This document shows positions 26,701 to 34,118 of a stretch of DNA of 64,000 bases, piece after piece. Below the pieces are notes generated by a model. The model searched no databases and had not been told where the DNA came from. It saw nothing but the letters and a program-made list of their open reading frames with translations. Origin of the DNA: Amycolatopsis viridis (GTDB taxonomy: Bacteria; Actinomycetota; Actinomycetes; Mycobacteriales; Pseudonocardiaceae); the NCBI RefSeq assembly GCF_011758765.1, contig NZ_JAANOU010000001.1, positions 3,968,001-4,032,000 on the forward strand, given 5' to 3'. Every line of letters starts with the position of its first letter. The stretch's first letter is position 1. A program made the position numbers and the translations under genes.

Positions 26701-27896
26701 AGCACCGCCTCGGCGAGCGGGTGCGGCTCGTCCTCCATCGCGGCGAGCCCGACCACCACGTCCCGGTGCGACACCTCGATCGTGTCCCCGCGGCGCCGCA
26801 CCGACCAGTCCCCCCAGCGGGTCTGCGTGCCGTCCCACTCGAGGACGGCACCGACCACGTCGTCCGGATCCGCGTCGCCCGTGACCACGACCTGCCCGGG
26901 CACCCGGCGCCCGGTGCGCAACAGCTCCGCGTCCACGACGACGTGGCCGACGCGATCCAGGCGGCGGATCGCCGCCGGTTCCAGGACCAGCGTGCCGGCC
27001 GCGGCGAGATCCCGGACCACCTGCGCGGCGAACGCCTCGCGGCCGGCCTTCGCCGGGCGCGGCACCGCGGCCGGCAGGATGCCGCCGGCGCGCCGGCCGT
27101 CGCGCGTGGCGAGGAGCGTGCCGAGCGCGCCCGCGACGCCGAGACCGGCGGTGGCGTGCGCGACCCGTTCGACCGGCCCGTCCGGGCGGGGCCGCGGGCG
27201 CTGCGGCGCGGGCAGCGGTTCGGCCCGGTGCCGGTCGATCCGGTCGCTTGTGCGGCGTTCCCAGTGCTCCCACGCCTGCCGTCGCGCGGTGATCTCGCGC
27301 CGCACGCACCAGCGGTAGGCGGCGTCGGTGACCAGTCCGACCGGTCGTTGCGCGAGCGACTGGCTGACCGCCCCGCCGAGGGCGAGGACGGCCTCGGTGG
27401 CGGGACGGCCGAGAACCCGTTCCAGCCCGCCGCGCAGGCCGGGCGTGGAGTCCACCAGGGACACCAGTGTGGGTACGACGGCGGGCACCGGGGGCGCGGG
27501 CAGGACGCGGCCGAGCGCGGTGTAGGTGAGCCCGGCGAGGTGCGTGCCCAGGGCGACCAGTTCACGCACGGCCGGTGCGGGGTTGGCCGGGTGGATCTCG
27601 CTCGCGGGCGCGGTGCCGGTGAGGTTCCAGTCGCGTTCGGCCTGGCTGACGACCCCCTCCAGGGCGCTGCCCGGCACGTCCGGATCGTGGTGCACCGCGA
27701 CCCGGCCGAGTGCGGCGTTCACCGCGGCGGCGTGCACGCCGTCGAGATCGGTCAGGCGCCGTTCGAGGTCGCCGGCCGCGCTCGCGGTGCCGGTTTCGTG
27801 CAGCCCACGGACCTCCAGGTGGGTGCGGTGCCCGGAGGTCCAGCAGCGGCGCCCGGTGAGGGCGCGCACGACGCCGGCCGGGGAGGGCAGGCGCAT
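23778..27896 (-). CDS. Large cation-transporting P-type ATPase (CtpI/CtpH-like)
   Basis: 1372 residues, roughly twice a minimal P-type ATPase. The C-terminal 800 residues hold the engine: SSLTGES (about 705), phosphorylation site CFDKTGTLTEG (about 863), MITGDHPGTA and MTGDGANDVPAIRLAHVGIALG (about 1125), then several membrane helices. The N-terminal 550 residues start with a heavy-metal-associated-like fold without its CxxC pair. They then contain a stretch that looks like a decayed HAD P-domain (HMVAVISPDPLATAVADVGIGVPG). This layout recalls mycobacterial CtpI/CtpH, whose ion is not firmly known. It is coupled to an upstream small membrane-protein gene with a 3-bp gap. The substrate ion is not predictable. 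Confidence 0.88.
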   Translation of the reverse strand: MRLPSPAGVVRALTGRRCWTSGHRTHLEVRGLHETGTASAAGDLERRLTDLDGVHAAAVNAALGRVAVHHDPDVPGSALEGVVSQAERDWNLTGTAPASEIHPANPAPAVRELVALGTHLAGLTYTALGRVLPAPPVPAVVPTLVSLVDSTPGLRGGLERVLGRPATEAVLALGGAVSQSLAQRPVGLVTDAAYRWCVRREITARRQAWEHWERRTSDRIDRHRAEPLPAPQRPRPRPDGPVERVAHATAGLGVAGALGTLLATRDGRRAGGILPAAVPRPAKAGREAFAAQVVRDLAAAGTLVLEPAAIRRLDRVGHVVVDAELLRTGRRVPGQVVVTGDADPDDVVGAVLEWDGTQTRWGDWSVRRRGDTIEVSHRDVVVGLAAMEDEPHPLAEAVLAAARRAGTVVRAEPAGLPGRVRELQAGGHMVAVISPDPLATAVADVGIGVPGRDGDLPWHADVLCPGLEQACGVLEAVEPARRASRYAAGLSAAGSTLGAVFGGFGPAGTAGSRAGFPVSFATLLALGTGLWTGSEAGRKPVPIPLDRTPWHAMSPDAVLARLESRHTGLAAEESAERRRAEYREPEAMTLARASAEELGGPLTPALAAGAGVSASLGSITDAVLIIGVLGLNALIGGLQRLGADRELHHLLDTSALQVRLRRVGTALTARAEVLVPGDVIELRAGDAVPADCRVLEAFGLEVDESSLTGESQLVTKSEPPTAAAAVADRSSMLYRGTVVAAGRGTGVVVATGERTEAGRTARLDGEAPPVTGVAARLAELTRLTLPVTLGAGVALLLADLARGNGISQALGRAVGLSVAAVPEGLPFVATVAELASARRLARRGVLARSPSTIEALGRVDVLCFDKTGTLTEGRIRLQEVSDGHRTRPVGELTPELAGVLAAAVRASPWHLTGETLPHPTDRAVLDAAAAHGIGPGDVTWLSELGFEPSRGYHAVLADTPDGPLLSVKGAPEAVLARCDGPDRLPAADRLARQGFRMLAVAERRASGRGDLAESRIRGLTFRGLLALADPVRPTAAGAVADLRRAGVRVVMITGDHPGTAAAIAADLGLDTGPAVMTGAEIDAASDDELAARAPDVSVFARVSPAQKARIVRQLNRAGRVVAMTGDGANDVPAIRLAHVGIALGATATPATREAADLVVTDDRIETITDAIVEGRAMWASVRDALSILLGGNLGEVAFTVGAGVLSNRAALNARQLLLVNLLTDVLPAMAVAVRPPPDADPAHLLSEGPETSLGAVLTRDLIARAATTAGAALGGWMLARPVGTPSQASTAGLVALVAAQLGQTMAVRGRTPLVVAAGAGSLLALAAIVQIPGVSGFFGCSPLLPHQWGIALGAAAVATVAQLAVQRLRTGH

Positions 27897-27899
27897 GGG

Positions 27900-28355
27900 C
27901 TAGGTGTCCGCGCCGCCACTCCGCTTCTGCGTCCCGGAGCGCGCCCGGGCGGGCTTGGTCTGCGCCGCCTGGGCCGCGGGCGAGGTCGGCCCGGACTCGC
28001 CGCCCTGCTGCGCCTGCCCGGGCTCGCCCGCCGGCTGCGCCGCGGGCGGCCGCGGCTCCGCACCGCGGGCGCGGCTCGCGACGGCCGTGCCGACGCCGAT
28101 CGCGACGGCCACCGGCCACTCGATCAGCTCGACCGCGGCGAGCACTCCGAGCCCGCCCCAGTACGCGAGCTGCCGGGGCGGCGGCAGGAACGACCGGGCG
28201 GCGCCGAGGGCGGCGGTCACCTCGTCGCGGTCCGGCACTCGCGGTTTCGGCAGGCGCAGGTCCGGTGCGCGGAACTCGGCCTTGACGAAGGGCAGGTTGA
28301 CCGTGGCCGTGCGAGGTTTGGGTTCGTTCTCCTGCCCGGGCGTGCTGCTGGTCAT
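27900..28355 (-). CDS. Small membrane protein partnered with the P-type ATPase
   Basis: 151 residues. The N-terminal 60 residues are soluble and proline-rich (ATVNLPFVKAEFRAPDLRLP, KPRVPDRDEVT). One or two membrane helices follow (LAYWGGLGVLAAVELIEWPVAVAIGVGTAVAS). The C terminus is a disordered Ala/Pro/Gln-rich tail ending in basic residues. I do not recognise a named family. The 3-bp gap to the ATPase gene and shared strand suggest an accessory subunit or regulator of that pump. A GGGAGGAG box precedes the ATG. Confidence 0.7.
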   Translation of the reverse strand: MTSSTPGQENEPKPRTATVNLPFVKAEFRAPDLRLPKPRVPDRDEVTAALGAARSFLPPPRQLAYWGGLGVLAAVELIEWPVAVAIGVGTAVASRARGAEPRPPAAQPAGEPGQAQQGGESGPTSPAAQAAQTKPARARSGTQKRSGGADT

Positions 28356-28387
28356 GGCGCTCCTCCCTGCCCCCAGCGACCCGGCTC

Positions 28388-28416
28388 ATGCTACGGCCGA
28401 ATGAAGATCGACTGAA
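28388..28416 (-). promoter_or_regulatory. Putative promoter of the P-type ATPase operon
   Basis: On the minus strand TTCAGT (28416-28411) and TAGCAT (28393-28388) are separated by 17 bases, about 33 bases before the ATG at 28355. It sits in the 94-bp gap after the EEP-family gene, so the ATPase unit may have its own transcript. Confidence 0.35.
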
Positions 28417-28449
28417 CCCTTGGTGAACGCGGCCGATCCGAATTGCGCG

Positions 28450-29307
28450 CTACCGGGTGAACCGGGCGATCACCGGGCGGTGGTCGGACGCCGTGCTCGC
28501 GATCGTGCGGGCGTCCCGGACGGTCAGCGGCTGGGAGGCGGTCACGAAATCGATGCGTTTCAACGGTTCCGCGGCCGGGTAGGTGCCGCCGTGCGGATCG
28601 GCGTCCGCCAGCCTTGTCCACAGTGGAGCGAGCTCGGGCGCGGCGGGTTCGGCGTTGAAGTCGCCGGTGAGGATTTCCGGTCCGGGCCGGGCATCGAGGA
28701 CGGCGAGCATGTCGGCGATCTGGGCCCGGCGCACGGCCGGGTCGGCCCGGTAGTCGAGGTGCGTGGTGTAGACCCGCAGCGGGCCGCCGGGCGCGGCGAC
28801 GGTCACCTCGGCGAAACCGGGCGCGGGCGCCGGCGGAGCGCCCGGGGTGACCGTGGACAACCGGGTGATCTCGAGGTTGCGCGCGGCGATGACCGGGTAA
28901 CGGCTCAGCACCGCGACGCCGAACCGGCGGCGCGGCGCACCGGGCGCGGGCGGATCGAGGTCGTAGATCGGCGCGAAGAACACGTGCATCCGCAGGGCAC
29001 GGGCCAGCTCGGCGGCCTCGTCGCGGTAACCGCTGCGGACGTCCCAGTGGACGTCGACCTCCTGCAACCCGACGACGTCCGCGTGCAGGTCCCGGATCGC
29101 CGCCGCGGTGCGGCCGAGGTCGAACACGCCGTCCTCGCCCGCGCCGGCGTGGATGTTGTAGGTGGCGACCGTGATTCCCGGCCGTGCCGCAGTGGCCGCA
29201 GCGGCCTCAGTGGTCGCAGTGGCCGTTGGGGTCGCGGTGGCCGCGGTGGTCCCAGTGGCCGCGCCGAGAGCCAGAACCACCGCCATGACCGCCGCCGCGA
29301 GCCGCAT
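28450..29307 (-). CDS. Secreted endonuclease/exonuclease/phosphatase (EEP) family hydrolase
   Basis: About 285 residues. An N-terminal signal peptide (MRLAAAVMAVVLALGAATG) and an Ala/Thr-rich linker of simple repeats precede an EEP catalytic domain. Its metal and catalytic motifs are ATYNIHAG, VVGLQEVD, THLDYR, LTGDFNAEP, RIDFV and the final SDHRPVIARF. Relatives are secreted DNases, sphingomyelinase-like phosphodiesterases and inositol phosphatases, and the substrate is unknown. An ATG four codons upstream (29319) is an alternative start; neither has a clear ribosome binding site. Confidence 0.85.
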   Translation of the reverse strand: MRLAAAVMAVVLALGAATGTTAATATPTATATTEAAAATAARPGITVATYNIHAGAGEDGVFDLGRTAAAIRDLHADVVGLQEVDVHWDVRSGYRDEAAELARALRMHVFFAPIYDLDPPAPGAPRRRFGVAVLSRYPVIAARNLEITRLSTVTPGAPPAPAPGFAEVTVAAPGGPLRVYTTHLDYRADPAVRRAQIADMLAVLDARPGPEILTGDFNAEPAAPELAPLWTRLADADPHGGTYPAAEPLKRIDFVTASQPLTVRDARTIASTASDHRPVIARFTR

Positions 29308-29372
29308 GATGATCACCATAGCCGGGTGGGCAACCCCCGGCGGGTTTCCCGGCACGCGCGCCGCAGGGGCGG

Positions 29373-29534
29373 TCAGTGCGTCGGTGTGCCCGGCCGCATT
29401 CCGGCCAGCAGGCCCAGCCCCGCCATCACGCCGGCCAGGAAGTACCATGCGTCACCCAGGGCGGCGGACGCGATGATGGCCAGGACGAGCACGCCGCCGG
29501 CCGCGGCCCATCCCGACACGTTCGGATCCGCCAT
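29373..29534 (-). CDS. 53-residue two-helix membrane protein
   Basis: The peptide begins MADPNVSGWAAAGGVLVLAI and has two hydrophobic stretches (VLVLAIIASAALGD and YFLAGVMAGLGLLAG) ending in a short polar tail, MRPGTPTH. GGAGGGC lies directly before the ATG at 29534; an earlier GTG (29573) in the same frame has no such support. It is about 50 bp upstream of the secreted EEP gene on the same strand. The function is unknown. Confidence 0.65.
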   Translation of the reverse strand: MADPNVSGWAAAGGVLVLAIIASAALGDAWYFLAGVMAGLGLLAGMRPGTPTH

Positions 29535-29708
29535 GCCCTCCACGATCCTCCTCGGCGCGCGGGGCCGCACCACGGAGACGCGGAATCACCCGCGAAGCGG
29601 TGCCACCGGAGTCAGGACCGATCACGGCGCGCAGGCACCGGACAGCTTCCGCGGACGATTCGACGGCGCACGGCTAGCACATCCGGAGGATCGAAGGCAA
29701 ATCCATAC

Positions 29709-29727
29709 CACATCCGGTCACCATGTG
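29709..29727. promoter_or_regulatory. Inverted repeat CACAT-N9-ATGTG ahead of metQ
   Basis: Perfect 5-bp arms lie 45-63 bases before the metQ start in a gene-free stretch of about 240 bp. It could be an operator for a methionine or sulfur regulator. I looked for SAM-riboswitch sequence cores there and saw none. Confidence 0.25.
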
Positions 29728-29771
29728 AGACAGTCGTCCTCCATTCCGGTGACTGGCGGCAGGATGTCGCC

Positions 29772-30719
29772 ATGTCCGACAACACCTCCGACGACGCCCT
29801 CCTCCCGCACAAGCCGCGCCGCCGGCGCGGTCCGCTGATCGGCGTCACCCTCGCCGTGGTCGTCGTCCTCGTCGCCGTGGTCCTGATCGTCGTGAACGCG
29901 ACCTCGGACTCCGGCACGGCCGCCGGCCGCACCACCGTGAAGATCGGGGTCACCGACGCGAGCGCCGACTACTGGAAGAACTTCCGGCAGATCGCCGCCG
30001 ACAACGGCATCGACCTGGAGCTGGTGAACTTCTCCGACTACACGCAGGCCAACCCGGCGCTCGCCCAGGGCCAGCTGGATCTCAACCTGTTCCAGCACCT
30101 GCTGTTCCTCGCCAACTACAACGTGTCGGCGAACCAGAACCTCACCCCGATCGGCTCGACCTACGTGGTGCCGCTGAGCCTGTATTCGCGCAAGCACGCG
30201 GCCCTCGCCGAGATCCCGCAGGGCGGCCGCGTCGCGATCCCGAACGACCCGACGAACCAGGCACGCGCCCTGCTGGTGCTCCAGTCGGCCGGGCTGATCA
30301 CGCTGCGCGGCGGCGGGACCGTGCTGTCCACCCCGGCCGAGATCGACCAGGCCGCGTCGAAGGTCACCGTCACCCCGGTCGACGCGTCGCAGACCGTGGC
30401 CGCGCTGCCGTCGGTCGACGGTGCCGTCGTCAACAACAACTTCGCCCTGGACGCGAACCTGGACCCGTCGAAGGCGCTGTTCAACGACGACCCGGCGAAC
30501 CCGTCCGCCGAGCCCTACATCAACACCTTCGTCACCCGTGCGCAGGACAAGGACAACCCGACCTACCTGAAGCTGGCCCAGCTCTACCGGGACCCGCGGG
30601 TGGCCGGTGAGGTGAAGGCCGAGTCGAAGAACACCGCCGTGCTGGTGGAGCGTCCCAACAGCGACCTGCAGGCCATCCTGGCCCGCCTCGAGCAGACCGT
30701 GCGGGCCGCGAAGAAGTGA
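29772..30719 (+). CDS. metQ: MetQ-like (NLPA-family) ABC transporter substrate-binding protein
   Basis: 315 residues. The mature part matches NLPA-type methionine-binding proteins (VKIGVTDASADYWKNFRQIA, ELVNFSDYTQANPALAQGQLDLNLFQHLLFL, VAIPNDPTNQARALLVLQ). The N terminus is odd: a charged leader (HKPRRRRGP) and one long hydrophobic helix (LIGVTLAVVVVLVAVVLIVV) with no lipobox cysteine, so it is probably held by a signal anchor rather than a lipid. The ATG at 29772 is chosen because the upstream frame is not protein-like. Its stop overlaps metN by 4 bp (GTGA). The substrate is methionine by family; other amino acids cannot be excluded. Confidence 0.85.
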   Translation: MSDNTSDDALLPHKPRRRRGPLIGVTLAVVVVLVAVVLIVVNATSDSGTAAGRTTVKIGVTDASADYWKNFRQIAADNGIDLELVNFSDYTQANPALAQGQLDLNLFQHLLFLANYNVSANQNLTPIGSTYVVPLSLYSRKHAALAEIPQGGRVAIPNDPTNQARALLVLQSAGLITLRGGGTVLSTPAEIDQAASKVTVTPVDASQTVAALPSVDGAVVNNNFALDANLDPSKALFNDDPANPSAEPYINTFVTRAQDKDNPTYLKLAQLYRDPRVAGEVKAESKNTAVLVERPNSDLQAILARLEQTVRAAKK

Positions 30720-31729
30720 GCGCACTGATCGAATTCCAGGGCGTCACCAAGCGGTTCGGTGACGTCACGGCGCTGGCGGACGTCGACCTGACCATCGCCG
30801 CCGGCGAGGTGTTCGGGATCATCGGCTACTCCGGCGCCGGCAAGAGCACGCTGGTCCGGCTGATCAACGCGCTCGAACCGGTCACCTCCGGCCGGGTGCT
30901 CGTCGACGGCGTGGACCTGACCGCGCTGGGTGAGCGCGAACTGCGGTCGGTGCGGGCCGGGATCGGCATGATCTTCCAGCAGTTCAACCTGTTCCGGTCG
31001 CGCACGGTGTTCGGCAACGTCGCCTATCCGCTGAAGGTGGCGGGCTGGGACAAGGCGCGGCGCCGGGAACGGGTGGCCGAGCTGCTGAAGTTCGTGGGGA
31101 TCACGGACAAGGCGTGGCACTACCCGGACCAGCTCTCCGGCGGCCAGAAGCAGCGCGTGGGCATCGCCCGCGCGCTGGCGACGAACCCGAAGATCCTGCT
31201 CGCCGACGAGTCCACCAGTGCGCTCGACCCGGAGACCACCGGCGAGGTGCTGCGGCTGCTCAAGCGGGTCAACACCGAGCTGGGCGTGACGATCGTGGTG
31301 ATCACGCACGAGATGGAGGTGGTGCGCGAGATCGCCGACCGGGTCGCGGTCCTCGACTCGGGCCGGGTCATCGAGCAGGGCAGCGTGTTCGACGTGTTCT
31401 CCGCGCCGAAGACCGGGACGGCGAAGCGGTTCGTCGGCTCGGTGGTGCGGGACACGCCGGGCGGCGCGGACCTGGAGCGCATCCGTTCCCGGCACGGCGG
31501 ACGGCTGGTGTCGGCGCGCATCCACGACGCGGGCCGGCTGGGCGCGGTGCTGTCGGACGCGGTGGGCAAGCACAACGTGCGGTTCGAAATCGTCTACGGC
31601 GGTATCACCGCGTTGTCCGGGCGCTCGTTCGGCGGGCTGACGCTGGAGCTGCTCGGCGCCGACGACGACGTGGACGCGCTCATCGACGATCTGCGCACGA
31701 CCACCGAGATCGAGGAGATCCCGGCATGA
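30716..31729 (+). CDS. metN: MetN-like methionine ABC transporter ATPase
   Basis: 337 residues. The ABC domain has Walker A GYSGAGKSTLVR (about 37-48), the Q-loop FQQFNLF, signature LSGGQKQRVGIARAL, Walker B ILLADESTSALD and H-loop ITHEM. The C-terminal 90 residues (RLVSARIHDAGRLGAVLSDA onward) form a NIL-type regulatory domain, which in MetN binds methionine and inhibits transport from inside. The GTG start overlaps metQ and the stop overlaps metI, both by 4 bp. Confidence 0.92.
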   Translation: MSALIEFQGVTKRFGDVTALADVDLTIAAGEVFGIIGYSGAGKSTLVRLINALEPVTSGRVLVDGVDLTALGERELRSVRAGIGMIFQQFNLFRSRTVFGNVAYPLKVAGWDKARRRERVAELLKFVGITDKAWHYPDQLSGGQKQRVGIARALATNPKILLADESTSALDPETTGEVLRLLKRVNTELGVTIVVITHEMEVVREIADRVAVLDSGRVIEQGSVFDVFSAPKTGTAKRFVGSVVRDTPGGADLERIRSRHGGRLVSARIHDAGRLGAVLSDAVGKHNVRFEIVYGGITALSGRSFGGLTLELLGADDDVDALIDDLRTTTEIEEIPA

Positions 31730-32388
31730 GCCTCGACTGGGAGACGCTCGGCCCGGTGTTCTGGGACGCGATCGCGCAGACGCTGGGCATGGCCGTGGTC
31801 ACGCTGCTGGTCGGCGGCGCGCTCGGGCTGGTGCTGGGCATCCTGCTCTACACCACCCGCGCGGGCGGGCTGCTGGCGAACCGGTTCGTGTTCACCGTGC
31901 TCAACGTGCTGGTCAACATCATCCGGCCGATCCCGTTCATCATCTTCATCACGGCGATCGGCCCGGTGACGATCCTCGCGGTGGGCACCCAGCTGGGCAC
32001 CGTGGCGGCGACGTTCGCGCTGGTGTTCGCGGCCACGTTCGGGATCTCCCGGATCGTGGAGCAGAACCTGGTCACGATCGACCCGGGCGTGATCGAGGCG
32101 GCGCGGGCGATGGGCGCGAGCCCGATGCGGATCATCCTGACGCTGCTGGTGCCCGAGGCGCTCGGGCCGCTGGTGCTGGGCTACACCTTCGTGTTCGTCG
32201 CGATCGTCGACATGACGGCCGTGGCGGGCGCGGTCGGCGGTGGCGGGCTCGGCGACTTCGCCATCACCTACGGCTACCACCGTTTCAACTGGGCGGTGAC
32301 CTGGCTCGCGGTGATCACGATCATCGTGCTGGTGCAGGGCGCGCAGTTCCTCGGCAACTGGCTGGCGCGCAAGGCGCTGCGTCGTTGA
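31726..32388 (+). CDS. metI: MetI-like methionine ABC transporter permease
   Basis: 220 residues with five predicted membrane helices. The coupling helix carries the EAA-type motif EAARAMGASPMRIILTLLVPEAL, which contacts the ATPase. The phrase DMTAVAGAVGGGGLGDFAITYGYHRFN is characteristic of MetI. The ATG overlaps the metN stop (ATGA). It completes the metQNI importer. No clear hairpin terminator follows; the DUF427 gene starts 46 bp later. Confidence 0.92.
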   Translation: MSLDWETLGPVFWDAIAQTLGMAVVTLLVGGALGLVLGILLYTTRAGGLLANRFVFTVLNVLVNIIRPIPFIIFITAIGPVTILAVGTQLGTVAATFALVFAATFGISRIVEQNLVTIDPGVIEAARAMGASPMRIILTLLVPEALGPLVLGYTFVFVAIVDMTAVAGAVGGGGLGDFAITYGYHRFNWAVTWLAVITIIVLVQGAQFLGNWLARKALRR

Positions 32389-32434
32389 GGTCCAGGCCGT
32401 TGACGCGGCGCCGGACAGGGCGGACAGTGGGCGG

Positions 32435-33262
32435 ATGGCGCTGCAACTGAGCCTGCGTCAGGCTCGGGAGCTGTCCGAGCTGCGGTTCGAACCGACGCAC
32501 AAGCGGGTCCGGGCGTTCGCGGGCGGGACGGTGTTCGCCGACTCCCGGCACGCGGCCCTGGTGTGGGAGCCGCGGCGAGTGGTGCCGCAGTACGCCTTCC
32601 CGGAGCCGGACATCCGTGCCGCGCTGACGCCCGCCGAGCCCGGCGAGGCCGCGTGGCACCCGGTGTCGCTCGGGGCCGGCACGAACGTGCTGACCCCGGG
32701 CACCGGGTTCGGCGCGCACACCGCCGCGGGCACGTCACTGACGCTGACCCTGGGCGGCGTGGCCCTCGAGGGCGCCGGGTTCCGCCCGGACGATCCGGAC
32801 CTCGCGGGTTACGTCATCGTCGACTTCGCTGCGTTCGACCAGTGGCGCGAGGAGGACGAGCCGATCGTGGCCCATCCACGCGACCCGTTCCACCGCGTCG
32901 ACGTGCGGCGCAGTTCACGGCACGTGCTGGTCGAGGTCGGCGGGGTCACGCTGGCCGAAACCGGGTCACCACTGCTGGTGTTCGAGACGTCGCTGCCGCC
33001 GCGGTCGTACCTGCCGCCGTCCGATGTGGACTTCTCCCGGCTGCGGGTGTCCACCCGCCAAACGGCCTGCGCCTACAAGGGCCGGGCGCGGTACTTCTCG
33101 GCCGAAGCCGCTGGAACGACGTACCCGGACCTCGCCTGGGCGTACGAGGACCCGTTGCCGGACGCGGCGCAGCTCGCCGGATACGTGGCCTTCTTCGACG
33201 AGCACGTGGACGTCACGGTCGACGGGGAGCGAGTACCGCGGCCGGTCACCCCGTGGTCGTAG
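32435..33262 (+). CDS. DUF427-family protein with two repeated domains
   Basis: 275 residues with two copies of the compact DUF427 beta fold. The second copy is the better preserved: VEVGGVTLAETGSPLLVFET, SYLPPSDVDFSRL, STRQTACAYKGRARYFS and DLAWAYEDPLPDAAQLAGYVAFFDEHVDV. The first (RAFAGGTVFADSRHAALVWE, VVPQYAFPEPDI) is diverged. No biochemical function is established for the family to my knowledge. It lies 46 bp after metI on the same strand and ends 3 bp from the convergent hydrolase gene. Confidence 0.82.
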   Translation: MALQLSLRQARELSELRFEPTHKRVRAFAGGTVFADSRHAALVWEPRRVVPQYAFPEPDIRAALTPAEPGEAAWHPVSLGAGTNVLTPGTGFGAHTAAGTSLTLTLGGVALEGAGFRPDDPDLAGYVIVDFAAFDQWREEDEPIVAHPRDPFHRVDVRRSSRHVLVEVGGVTLAETGSPLLVFETSLPPRSYLPPSDVDFSRLRVSTRQTACAYKGRARYFSAEAAGTTYPDLAWAYEDPLPDAAQLAGYVAFFDEHVDVTVDGERVPRPVTPWS

Positions 33263-33265
33263 CGG

Positions 33266-34117
33266 CTACGCGGCCGAGGACGCCCAGAATTCCGTCACCA
33301 GGTCGTGGAACTCCTCGGCCCGTTCGATCTGCGGCATGTGCCCGGTGCCGGTGAACAGCCGGGTCTGCGCGTGCGGCAGGGCCTGCCGGGCGGCGGCCAG
33401 GTGGGTGGCGGGCAGGATCAGATCGCGGTCACCCCAGACGACGAGTGCGGGGAGCCGCCGGGCGGCCACCGCCTCCAGCAGCGGGCGGCGCCACTCCTCT
33501 GCCACGCCCCGGAACCCGCCCAGACCGCGCGCGGTCTCCAGCATCACCCGCGCCGCGTGCGGCTGCCGCGCGAGGTCCAGCGCGTACTCCACCCGGTCCG
33601 CGGTCGCCAGCGCGTGGTCGGCGAACAACGCGCGTTCCGCACGCAGCGCCCCGGCCCGGCTCGGGCGCAGCAGGAGCTTTCCCAGCGGCCGCAACGCCAG
33701 CAGCCGCAGCGCGATCGTCACCTCGCGGCCGAATCCCGCGCTGTTCACCAGCACCAGGCTGCGCACCCGCTCCGGGAAGTCGAGCGACAGCCGCATCGCG
33801 ACGGCCCCGCCGAGCGAGTTCCCGGCGACGTGCACCGGCCGGGACTCCCCCACCGCGTCGAGAAAATCCGCGGCGAACCGCGCCAGCGCCTCGAGCGTGT
33901 GCCGGCCCGGCAACGGCTCGGACATCCCGGAACCAGCCAGGTCGACGCTGTAGGTGCGGTACTCGCCGGCCAGCAGGTCCTGCTGCTCGGCCCAGTCGTG
34001 CAGGCTGCGGCCGATGCCGTGCAGCAGCAGGACCGGCGGCCCGTCGCCGGCCACCCGGTAGCGGGCCCGCCGTCCGCGCACGTCCGTGTAGTCCGTCTCG
34101 CCCAGGTGCGCGGCCAC
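33266..34117 (-). CDS. Alpha/beta hydrolase
   Basis: 283 residues. The oxyanion region is LLLHGIGRSLHDW, the nucleophile elbow is VAGNSLGGAVAMRL with the catalytic serine, the acid is in VVWGDRDLILP, and the catalytic histidine is in FTGTGHMPQIERAEEF near the end. It is the third gene of a unit with an SDR and a Baeyer-Villiger-type monooxygenase. An ester made by the monooxygenase could therefore be cut by this hydrolase, which is an inference from context. The GTG start is one base after the SDR stop. Confidence 0.88.
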   Translation of the reverse strand: MAAHLGETDYTDVRGRRARYRVAGDGPPVLLLHGIGRSLHDWAEQQDLLAGEYRTYSVDLAGSGMSEPLPGRHTLEALARFAADFLDAVGESRPVHVAGNSLGGAVAMRLSLDFPERVRSLVLVNSAGFGREVTIALRLLALRPLGKLLLRPSRAGALRAERALFADHALATADRVEYALDLARQPHAARVMLETARGLGGFRGVAEEWRRPLLEAVAARRLPALVVWGDRDLILPATHLAAARQALPHAQTRLFTGTGHMPQIERAEEFHDLVTEFWASSAA

Positions 34118-34118
34118 G

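Noticed and set aside
29535-29771. SAM riboswitch upstream of the methionine transporter genes
   Set aside because: I looked for the conserved cores of SAM-family riboswitches and saw none; only a short inverted repeat is present. A covariance-model search (Infernal) would settle it.
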